Positions 35,346-42,393 of a stretch of 42,393 nucleotides of DNA are shown here, one piece after another. The stretch is taken from assembly GCA_016716745.1 (NCBI GenBank), contig JADJVD010000012.1:1-42393 (forward strand), in the 5' to 3' direction. This DNA is from Hyphomicrobiales bacterium (GTDB lineage Bacteria; Pseudomonadota; Alphaproteobacteria; Rhizobiales; Beijerinckiaceae). Below the pieces are notes generated by a model. The model did no database searches and was not told the DNA's origin. It was given only the letters and a program-made list of their open reading frames with translations. Each line of letters opens with the position of its first letter. Within the stretch, counting starts at the first letter, position 1. Made by a program: the position numbers and the translations under genes.

Positions 35346-37139
35346 TCACAGCGCCTCCTCCCATGTGCGGCCGAGGCGCGTCGCGCAGTTGATCAGGCCG
35401 ACCATCGAATAGGTCTGCGGAAAGTTGCCCCACAGTTCGCGCCCGTCGAGACTCGCATCCTCGGAGAACAGGCCGAAGGAATTGCGCCGCTCCAGCGCGG
35501 CCTCGAACATGGCGCGCGCCTCCTCCCGCCGGCCGAGCGCGATCAGCGCGTCGACATACCAGAAGGCGCAGATGACGAAGGCCGTGGTCATATGGCCGAA
35601 ATCGTCCTCCACCGCATAGCGCATCAGAAGATCGCCCTTCTTCAGCTTCGCGCCGACGGCGTCCACCGTCGCGGCGAAACGCGGATCGTCGGCGGCGACA
35701 AAATCCAGCTCGTTGAGCAGGAGCAAGGTGGCGTCGAGCTCCTCGCCGTCGAGCGTGGAGACGAAATGGCCGAGCCGGGCGTTGAAGGCGCGCGCCGAAA
35801 TCGTCGCGTGAAGACGCTCGGCGTGACGCGCCCATTCCGCGCCGCGCGCGGGCTGGCCGATCTCGACCGCGATCTTCGCCAGCCTGTGGCAGGCGGCCCA
35901 GCACATGGCCGCCGAAAACGTGTGGACGCTGGCGATGGTGCGCAGCTCCCAGGGCCCGGCGTCCGGCTGGTCGAACACGGCGAGCGCGCGGCGGCCGAGC
36001 GCCTCAAGCCGCTCGAACATCGCCGCGCCGGAGGGGCGCGGCAACCGCCGGTCGAAGAAGAACTGCGTCGAGGCGAGGATGATCGCGCCATAGGTGTCGT
36101 TCTGGATCTGCGTGTGCGCGGCGTTGCCGACGCGCACGGGCCCCATGCCGCGATAACCCGTGAGCGCGGCGGCGAAGCTCTCGTCCGGCGGCGGCGCGCG
36201 GGTGATCGTGAAGAGCGGCGGCAGATCGCCGTCGCGGCCCCAATCGTCGACGACATTGCCGATGAAGCGCATGTACTGCTCCATCGTGCGCGTCGCGCCG
36301 AGGCGGTTCAGCGCATGGATGACGAAATAGGCGTCGCGCACCCAGCAGAAGCGATAGTCCCAGTTGCGCTCGGCGCCCGGCGCCTCCGGCACCGAGGTGG
36401 TGAGCGCGGCGACGATCGCGCCCGTCTCCTCGAAACTGCACAGCTTCAACGTGATCGCGGCGCGGATCACCGCCTCCTGCCAATCGAAGGGGATGGACAG
36501 CGAATGCACCCAGTCGCGCCAATAGGCGATCGTCTTGTCGAGCTGTTCGCGCGTCGTCGTTTCGATCTCGGCGCCGTAGGGCTCGTCGGCGCCGAGCACG
36601 ATGGACATCGGCCGGTCGAGCACGAAGTGGCGCTCCTCGGCGATATAGCAGATCGGCACGTCGGTGGTGGCGCGCACGGTCTGGCTCGAGCCGACGAAAC
36701 GAATGTGGTTGGAGCCGAGCGTGATCTGCGCGTGGCCGGCGCCCCAGTCGAAGCTCGGGCGCAGGCGCACGCGCATGCGCGGCCTGCCCTCGAGCGGCCG
36801 CAGACGACGCACGATGGTCGGCGGCCGGTAGATGCGCTCGAGGCGCGGAAAGCGCGGGGCGAAATCCGTCAGCTCCGCCGCCGCGCCCGCCCGATCGACG
36901 AAGGTCGTCACCAGCACGCTTGTATTGTCGAGATAGGCCTGACGGATCTCGACGCAATCGAGCATCTCGACCGCGAACAGCCCGCCGCGCGCCGCCGGAT
37001 CGACGCCGCCGTCGAGCAGCGCGCCGAACAGCGGGTCGCCGTCGAAACGCGGAAAGCACATCCAGGCGATGGTGGCGCGCCGGTCGATCAGCGCGGCGAT
37101 GGCGCAATTGCCGATGGCGGCGAGGTCGAGATCGTCCAT
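35346..37139 (-). CDS. Glycoside hydrolase family 15 protein (glucoamylase/trehalase-like)
   Basis: This is a 597-residue cytoplasmic (no signal peptide) GH15 enzyme. The N-terminal beta-sandwich carries AIGNCAIAALIDRRATIAWM and CFPRFDGDPLFGALLDGG. The (alpha/alpha)6 barrel has the diagnostic AERNWDYRFCWVRDA (256-270) and later LWGNFPQTYSMVGLINCATR. GH15 includes glucoamylases, glucodextranases and true trehalases (mycobacteria). Because it lies 56 bases after otsA in the same operon, trehalose or a related glucoside is a reasonable substrate guess. The start is ATG 37139, with no strong ribosome binding site, so coupling to otsA is possible. Confidence 0.93.
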   Translation of the reverse strand: MDDLDLAAIGNCAIAALIDRRATIAWMCFPRFDGDPLFGALLDGGVDPAARGGLFAVEMLDCVEIRQAYLDNTSVLVTTFVDRAGAAAELTDFAPRFPRLERIYRPPTIVRRLRPLEGRPRMRVRLRPSFDWGAGHAQITLGSNHIRFVGSSQTVRATTDVPICYIAEERHFVLDRPMSIVLGADEPYGAEIETTTREQLDKTIAYWRDWVHSLSIPFDWQEAVIRAAITLKLCSFEETGAIVAALTTSVPEAPGAERNWDYRFCWVRDAYFVIHALNRLGATRTMEQYMRFIGNVVDDWGRDGDLPPLFTITRAPPPDESFAAALTGYRGMGPVRVGNAAHTQIQNDTYGAIILASTQFFFDRRLPRPSGAAMFERLEALGRRALAVFDQPDAGPWELRTIASVHTFSAAMCWAACHRLAKIAVEIGQPARGAEWARHAERLHATISARAFNARLGHFVSTLDGEELDATLLLLNELDFVAADDPRFAATVDAVGAKLKKGDLLMRYAVEDDFGHMTTAFVICAFWYVDALIALGRREEARAMFEAALERRNSFGLFSEDASLDGRELWGNFPQTYSMVGLINCATRLGRTWEEAL

Positions 37140-37195
37140 CCGGTCATTCCTTGCTTGATGTCGCGCGAGGCGAGCCGCGCGCCGCGTCGGTGGCC

Positions 37196-38560
37196 TCATC
37201 GCGCCCGTGTCAGGGCGCGCAGATAGGTTTGCGTCCACCAGTGGATGTCGCGCAGGCCGATGTCGGCGCGCAGCGCCATCCATCGGCGGCGGCGCTCCTC
37301 CAGCGGCATCTCCAGCGCGGCGCGCAGCGCCTCCACCATGTCGAGGGAATCGAACGGATTGACGATGAGCGCCTCGCGCATGCGGAAGGCCGCGCCGGCG
37401 AAACGCGACAGAATGAGCGCGCCGGGATCGTCCTGCGTCTGGGCGGCGACGAACTCCTTGGCGACGAGGTTCATGCCGTCGCGCATCGGCGTCACCAGCG
37501 CCGCGTCGGCGACGCGATAGAGGCCGCAGATCGCCGCGTAGGGATAGGCCTTCTTGACGAGGCGGATCGGCGCCCAGTCCGGCTCGCCGAGATGCGAGTT
37601 GACGCGCGACACCGCCTCGTCGACGCGATTGCCGACGTCGCGATACTCGCGCACGTCGGTGCGCGAGGGCGAGGCGATCTGCACGTAGGTGACCTTGCGA
37701 CGCCACTCGGGATGCAGGGACAGAAACTCGCCGAACGCCTCGATGCGCGGGGCGATGCCCTTGGAATAGTCGAGCCGGTCGACGCCGACGACGAGCTTGC
37801 GCCCGCCGACGCTGCGCCGCATCGCGCTCGACATGCGTCGGCCGGCGGGCGAGGCGGCTTCGCGCTCCACCGCGCCGGGATCGACGCCGATGGGGAAGGC
37901 CCTGACGCGGCATGTCCGCCCGCCGGCGGAGAAGGACGCGCGACCGACGCGCGAGACGCGGCCACCCTGCAGCAGCGCGCGGATGAAATTGCCCTCGTCG
38001 ACCGCCGTCTGCACGCCGACGAGATCGTAAGCGGTCATCGCCTCGATCAGCTGGCCGACGCCGGGCAAGACGCCGAGCACCTCGATCGGCGGCCAGGGGA
38101 TATGATGGAAATAGCCGATGCGGTTCGTCACCCCCAACGCGCGCAGCTCCGCCGCGACGGGGATGAGATGGTAGTCGTGCACCCAGATCAGGTCCTTGGG
38201 GCGCGCCATGCGGGCGATGGCGGCGGCGAAACGGCGATTGACGCGGCGATAGCCCTCGTAGTCGACGCGCGAGAACTGCGTCAGGCCGACGCGGTAGTGC
38301 ATGGTCGGCCACAACACGCGATTGGCGAATCCGGCGTAATATTCCCTGCGGTCTGCGGGGGTGAGGTCGAGCGTGGCGTGCGCCACCCCGTCGACCATCT
38401 TGACCACCGGCTCGTCGGCCGGGGCCTCGGAGACCGCCCCGCTCCAGCCGAGCCACACGCCGTCGCGCCCCGTCAGAGCCTGCCGCAGCGCCACGGCGAG
38501 CCCGCCGGCGGCTGCGGACTTTCCGCCAGCGCCCGCGATCCGGTTTGAAACCACAATCAA
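37196..38560 (-). CDS. otsA: Trehalose-6-phosphate synthase
   Basis: OtsA (GT20) joins UDP-glucose and glucose-6-phosphate to trehalose-6-phosphate, an osmoprotectant precursor. The protein has about 454 residues: LIVVSNRIAGAGGKSAAAGG opening, ANRVLWPTMHYR, IWVHDYHLIPVAAELR, RIGYFHHIPWPP, VGVDRLDYSKGIAPRIEAFG and VTPMRDGMNLVAKEFVAAQ. The start is uncertain. AGGAGG (38578-38573) is followed after 12 bases by TTG 38560 and after 6 by an in-frame ATT at 38566, which would give the more usual M-R-L-I-V-V-S-N-R. The upstream ATG at 38617 has the AGGAGG inside its frame and is unlikely. The downstream GH15 gene is in the operon; otsB is not present here. Confidence 0.95.
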   Translation of the reverse strand: MIVVSNRIAGAGGKSAAAGGLAVALRQALTGRDGVWLGWSGAVSEAPADEPVVKMVDGVAHATLDLTPADRREYYAGFANRVLWPTMHYRVGLTQFSRVDYEGYRRVNRRFAAAIARMARPKDLIWVHDYHLIPVAAELRALGVTNRIGYFHHIPWPPIEVLGVLPGVGQLIEAMTAYDLVGVQTAVDEGNFIRALLQGGRVSRVGRASFSAGGRTCRVRAFPIGVDPGAVEREAASPAGRRMSSAMRRSVGGRKLVVGVDRLDYSKGIAPRIEAFGEFLSLHPEWRRKVTYVQIASPSRTDVREYRDVGNRVDEAVSRVNSHLGEPDWAPIRLVKKAYPYAAICGLYRVADAALVTPMRDGMNLVAKEFVAAQTQDDPGALILSRFAGAAFRMREALIVNPFDSLDMVEALRAALEMPLEERRRRWMALRADIGLRDIHWWTQTYLRALTRAR

Positions 38561-38686
38561 ACGAATGAGTTGCCTCCTCAGACCCCGCCCGCCCGCGCGC
38601 GGACCGCAAAGCTCCATTGTTTTGCCGCCATGCGACGTGTAAACGCTCGGACAGGGTGAAGGTTGCCGGCCTCAGGAAGCAATTTT

Positions 38687-40603
38687 GTGACGAAGACGCC
38701 GTTGCTCGATCAGGTTCCGACGCCGGCGCAGCTCCGCGCGCTGCCGGAGAGCGACCTGCGTCGCCTCGCCGACGAGTTGCGCGCCGAGACGATCTCGGCC
38801 GTGTCGGTGACGGGCGGGCACCTTGGAGCGGGGCTCGGCGTCGTCGAGCTGACGGTGGCGCTGCACTATGTCTTCGACACGCCGCGCGATCGCATCATCT
38901 GGGACGTCGGCCACCAGGCCTATCCGCACAAGATCCTCACCGGCCGGCGCGACCGCATCCGCACGCTGCGACAGGGCGGCGGCCTGTCGGGCTTCACCAA
39001 GCGCAGCGAGAGCGACTACGACCCCTTCGGCGCGGCGCATTCCTCGACGTCGATCTCCGCCGGACTGGGCATGGCGGTGGCGCGCGACCTCTCGGGCGGG
39101 CGCAACAACGTCGTCGCGGTGATCGGCGACGGCGCGATGTCGGCCGGCATGGCCTACGAGGCGATGAACAACGCGGGCGCGATGCATTCGCGCCTCATCG
39201 TCATCCTCAACGACAACGACATGTCGATCGCCCCGCCGACGGGCGCGATGTCGGCCTATCTGGCGCGGCTCGTCTCCAGCCACACCTATCGCTCGCTGCG
39301 CGAGACGGCCAAGCAGCTGGCGCGGCGGCTGCCGAAGTTCTTCTACGACAAGGCCAAGCGCACGGAAGAATTCGGGCGCGGCTTCTGGACCGGCGGCACG
39401 CTGTTCGAGGAACTCGGCTTCTACTATGTCGGCCCGATCGACGGGCACAATCTCGACCATCTGCTGCCCGTGCTGAAGAATGTGCGCGACATGGAGCGGG
39501 GCCCCGTGCTCGTGCATGTCGTCACGCAGAAGGGCAAGGGCTATCCCCCGGCCGAGGCGGCGGAGGACAAATATCACGGCGTCAACACGTTCGACGTCGT
39601 CACCGGCGCGCAGGCCAAGCCCAAGGCGAACGCGCCGAGCTACACGCGCGTCTTCGCCGATGCGCTGGTACAGGAGGCGAGGCGCGACGACAGGATCGTG
39701 GCGGTGACCGCGGCGATGCCGGCCGGCACCGGGCTCGACGTGTTCGGCAAGGCGTTTCCGGCGCGCACCTTCGACGTCGGCATCGCCGAGCAGCACGCCG
39801 TGACCTTCGCGGCCGGCCTCGCCAGCGAAGGCTACAAGCCGTTCTGCGCGATCTACTCGACGTTCCTGCAACGCGGCTACGATCAGCTCGTCCACGACGT
39901 GTCGATCCAGAAGTTGCCGGTGCGCTTCGCGATCGACCGCGCAGGTCTGGTCGGGGCGGACGGATCGACGCATGCGGGCTCGTTCGACATCGCCTATCTG
40001 ACGTGCCTGCCCGACATGGTGGTGATGGCCGCCGCCGACGAGGCCGAACTCACGCATATGGTTGCGACCGCCGCCGCCTATGACGAAGGCCCCATCGCCT
40101 TCCGCTATCCGCGCGGCGAGGGCGTCGGCGTCGAAATGCCGGAGCGCGGCGAGGTTCTCGAGATCGGCAAGGGCCGGGTGCTCGTCGAGGGGTCGCACAT
40201 CGCGCTGCTGTCGCTCGGCACGCGGCTCGCCGAGTGCCTCAAGGCGGCCGAGGATCTGAAGGCGATGGGCCTGTCGACGACGGTCGCCGACGCGCGCTTC
40301 GCCAAGCCGCTCGACCGCGACCTGCTGCGGCGTCTCGCGCAGTCGCACGACGTTCTCATCACCGTCGAAGAAGGATCGAGCGGCGGGTTCGGCGCGGCCG
40401 TGCTGAGCGCGCTCGCCGAGGACGGGGCGCTCGACCGCGGCGCGCTGCGCGTGCGCACGATGACGCTGCCGGACGTCTATCTCGATCAGGACAAGCCCGA
40501 GCGGCTCTACGCCAAGGCCGGGCTCGACGCCAAGGGCGTCGTCGCCCGCGCGCTCGAGGCGCTGGGACGCGAGGCGGGCCCCGCGCAGAGCCTCATCGCC
40601 TGA
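38687..40603 (+). CDS. dxs: 1-deoxy-D-xylulose-5-phosphate synthase
   Basis: Dxs condenses pyruvate and glyceraldehyde-3-phosphate to DXP, the entry step of the MEP isoprenoid pathway, using thiamine diphosphate and Mg. The 638-residue protein shows VTGGHLGAGLGVVELTVALH (42-61), the TPP motif GDGAMSAGMAYEAMNNAG (147-164), NDNDMSIAPPTGAMS, DVGIAEQHAVTFAAGLASEG with the catalytic Glu, and a C-terminal VTVEEGSSGGFG-like block. Full length. I chose GTG 38687 because AGGAAG lies 7 bases upstream; the longer frame from 38663 is less likely. It is divergent from otsA. Confidence 0.97.
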   Translation: MTKTPLLDQVPTPAQLRALPESDLRRLADELRAETISAVSVTGGHLGAGLGVVELTVALHYVFDTPRDRIIWDVGHQAYPHKILTGRRDRIRTLRQGGGLSGFTKRSESDYDPFGAAHSSTSISAGLGMAVARDLSGGRNNVVAVIGDGAMSAGMAYEAMNNAGAMHSRLIVILNDNDMSIAPPTGAMSAYLARLVSSHTYRSLRETAKQLARRLPKFFYDKAKRTEEFGRGFWTGGTLFEELGFYYVGPIDGHNLDHLLPVLKNVRDMERGPVLVHVVTQKGKGYPPAEAAEDKYHGVNTFDVVTGAQAKPKANAPSYTRVFADALVQEARRDDRIVAVTAAMPAGTGLDVFGKAFPARTFDVGIAEQHAVTFAAGLASEGYKPFCAIYSTFLQRGYDQLVHDVSIQKLPVRFAIDRAGLVGADGSTHAGSFDIAYLTCLPDMVVMAAADEAELTHMVATAAAYDEGPIAFRYPRGEGVGVEMPERGEVLEIGKGRVLVEGSHIALLSLGTRLAECLKAAEDLKAMGLSTTVADARFAKPLDRDLLRRLAQSHDVLITVEEGSSGGFGAAVLSALAEDGALDRGALRVRTMTLPDVYLDQDKPERLYAKAGLDAKGVVARALEALGREAGPAQSLIA

Positions 40604-40618
40604 GGCGGAGCCGCGCCG

Positions 40619-42274
40619 TCAGCGGTTGACGTGCGGCTTGTCGCGCCACACGTCGATCAGCGCGTCGGCCTTGCGCAACAGGCCGACCTTGGGATCGGCC
40701 ACCGAATCCAGGAACAGATACAGGCGCTGCGATTTCATAATCGCATACATGGTGAGCGCTGCGGCCGGAAAGAACACCGACAGGAAGATGCCTGTCCGCT
40801 CCAGCGTCGACAGATCGGCGTGGTTGAACAGGTTCATGCCGAGGAAACTCGTGGTGATGTTGCCGATCAGGCTGAACAGGGTCACCACAGTGAGGCGCAG
40901 CAGCGTGACGGCCTGCCGGCGCAGCATGTCCGTCTCGAGATAGTGGCTCATGTCGTGGATTTCCTCGCGCAGCTCGGCGTAGACCTTACCGGTGCCGAGG
41001 TGCCCGTTGAGCATGCGGAACAGATCGCGCAGCAGCGCCTGATCCGACACTTCCGAGAAATAGTAGCGGTGCGTGAAGCGCAGGAAGATCTCGTGATTGA
41101 GCCGCACGTCGCGGCGGAACCGGCTCACCGTGTCGCGGTCGCGAATGTCGAGACGGCTCATCGCCGTCACCAGACGGTCCGACAGCATGAGCAGCGCGGC
41201 GCGATGGAAATGCGCGATCAGCGCGACGTAGAAAAGCTGGTGACGGAACTGCGAGAGGAAGCCGCGCTCGGGGTCGGTGAACAAGGCGCTGTTCGCATCG
41301 CCGATGGCGACGACCGCATGCGCGCAGCACAGCACGCGCGTGTTGGTCCAGCCCTCGCGGCCCGGATCCCAGAAGCGGTCGTAGGCGTGCTTGCTCTCGA
41401 AATCGCCGAGAAACGCCTGCGCCAGCGGCGCATCGCCGCCCGGCGGCCCGGCGAAGGCCAGGCGCATCTGGTCGACGCGCGAGACGGCGCGCGGATTGTC
41501 GAGCGCGAGATAGGCCATCTGCGGCATGCGATAGTATTCGAGCTGGCGATAGCGCAACGCGCCCTTCTCCTCGCTCTGGTTCATCACCATCGGCCGCAGC
41601 ACATAGTCCCAGTGCGAGGCGATCGTCGCGACCTGATGCGAGCAGACGGAGGCGAGATATTTCTCGCGCCGCTCGTAGTCGGAGACGGAAACGACGGCGC
41701 CGGCGGCGTCGATCCACTCGACCCGCGCCATGCAATTGGCGCCCTCGCCGTCCGGCGTCCACCCGCCCGGGTAGGCGCGTCCGAAGCGGTGCATCACATC
41801 CTGACAGGTCACCAGGTCGAGATCGGCGCCGCGCACCTCGACGGCGAGGATCACGACGTCGACGTCGTAGAAGAAATAGAGATCGCAATGCACGATCTCG
41901 AGCTCGAAGGGGCTCGCGCCGGGCCGCGTCCACAACCGCGCCTTGCGGATGTCCGAACGGCGGAACACGCGGATCGGCGATTCGCCGTAACCGGCCGAGC
42001 CATGCGCGCGCTCGCCGTAGAGAAAGCGCTGCACATGCGGCAGAAAGGCGACGAACTCGCGATAGTGGCGCTCCTGGAAGTCGCGCGGGTCGGCGGTGAA
42101 TTCGTCGTCGAGCTCGCGCCAGACCGCCGAGCCGCCGTTCTCGGTCAATTGCCGCCAATGGCGGGCGCTCTCGGCCTTGCCGTCGGCGACCATGACCTGC
42201 AACGGCCAGATCAGGATCTGGTGAAAGTCGCGCACGCGACCGGCCCCTGCCGACGTCTCCGCGGTTCCGGTCAT
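40619..42274 (-). CDS. Large CorA-like membrane protein with GMN motif
   Basis: This is a 551-residue protein with a large soluble N-terminal part (about 1-450) and two C-terminal helices (about 457-478 and 494-513). The motif GMN at 479-481 lies at the end of the first helix (TTSFLGMNLF). Helix - GMN - short loop - helix at the extreme C-terminus is the hallmark of CorA-type Mg/divalent-cation channels, where GMN forms the selectivity ring. The N-terminal part is much longer than in CorA and contains ELEIVHCDLYFFYDVDVVIL and HREIFLRF-like blocks I do not recognise. The start is ATG 42274 with GAGGAGAA upstream. Family placement rests on topology and GMN. Confidence 0.75.
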   Translation of the reverse strand: MTGTAETSAGAGRVRDFHQILIWPLQVMVADGKAESARHWRQLTENGGSAVWRELDDEFTADPRDFQERHYREFVAFLPHVQRFLYGERAHGSAGYGESPIRVFRRSDIRKARLWTRPGASPFELEIVHCDLYFFYDVDVVILAVEVRGADLDLVTCQDVMHRFGRAYPGGWTPDGEGANCMARVEWIDAAGAVVSVSDYERREKYLASVCSHQVATIASHWDYVLRPMVMNQSEEKGALRYRQLEYYRMPQMAYLALDNPRAVSRVDQMRLAFAGPPGGDAPLAQAFLGDFESKHAYDRFWDPGREGWTNTRVLCCAHAVVAIGDANSALFTDPERGFLSQFRHQLFYVALIAHFHRAALLMLSDRLVTAMSRLDIRDRDTVSRFRRDVRLNHEIFLRFTHRYYFSEVSDQALLRDLFRMLNGHLGTGKVYAELREEIHDMSHYLETDMLRRQAVTLLRLTVVTLFSLIGNITTSFLGMNLFNHADLSTLERTGIFLSVFFPAAALTMYAIMKSQRLYLFLDSVADPKVGLLRKADALIDVWRDKPHVNR

Positions 42275-42393
42275 GCCCGTTCTCCTCACCCCGGCGCAAG
42301 GTGCGCGCCGCCGTCGTTACGATCAAGAGGCGGAGTCTGGCGCGCCGCCCGCCGAGGCCCTAAGACCTTCGGATGACCTCGCAACGCGCCGAC

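Noticed and set aside
35592..37226. 544-codon plus-strand open frame
   Set aside because: Antisense shadow of the GH15 gene.

Overview
The window is a gene-dense, GC-rich (roughly 70%) bacterial chromosome segment. Gene content points to an alphaproteobacterium, most likely of the Hyphomicrobiales (Rhizobiales): a de novo nadA-nadB-nadC operon, a protein that looks like the alphaproteobacterial NAD regulator NadQ, a short-Q-loop cytochrome bd oxidase followed by a DUF2474-type mini-protein, hrcA, a PCu(A)C copper chaperone and an alphaproteobacterial-type HD/tyrosine-phosphatase pair. I cannot name the genus. There are no tRNA or rRNA genes, CRISPR arrays, transposases or phage genes; this is core and near-core chromosome, not a mobile island.

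Layout. 1-3.9 kb: 3' end of aroC, a DsbA-family oxidoreductase, and a cydA-cydB-DUF2474 operon. 3.9-7.5 kb: a histone-deacetylase-like hydrolase, an L,D-transpeptidase lipoprotein with a strong bidirectional terminator, a small unknown gene and a class III aminotransferase. 7.6-11.7 kb: the NAD operon nadA-VOC-nadB-nadC behind a promoter with two matching palindromes. 11.7-15.4 kb: a gene remnant, a frameshifted secreted tandem-repeat protein, and a cytochrome b / octaheme cytochrome c pair. 15.5-20.3 kb: a SleB-type wall hydrolase, meaB with a small membrane protein, and a copper-flavoured trio (Cys/His-rich small protein, PCu(A)C chaperone, MFS transporter). 20.3-25.4 kb: ppdK, an HdeD-like protein, and an XRE-cupin regulator in operon with two GNAT acetyltransferases. 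25.4-28.7 kb: hrcA, then an HD hydrolase - tyrosine phosphatase - NadQ operon. 28.8-31.1 kb: ald and a frameshifted divergent Lrp regulator, then a small membrane protein. 31.3-35.3 kb: a giant DUF2339 membrane protein, xseB and a pirin. 35.3-42.3 kb: otsA with a GH15 hydrolase, dxs, and a CorA-like two-TM protein.

The most coherent story is NAD control. Two 21-bp palindromes (half-sites ATGCTC / GAGCAT, 5-nt spacer), centred 74 bp apart, sit on the nadA promoter start site and just before the nadA ribosome binding site. About 20 kb away in the same window lies a catalytically degenerate Nudix plus winged-helix protein of the NadQ type, translationally coupled to an HD-domain hydrolase and a Cys-x5-Arg phosphatase. 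A VOC-fold protein is embedded between nadA and nadB. The pairing of the palindromes with NadQ is my inference. Other items worth following are the octaheme cytochrome c / cytochrome b module, the secreted 22-residue-repeat protein, the palindrome over the start codon of the XRE-cupin regulator, and the large CorA-like protein. Two single-base frameshifts (near 12,720 and 30,345) may be real mutations or sequence errors.
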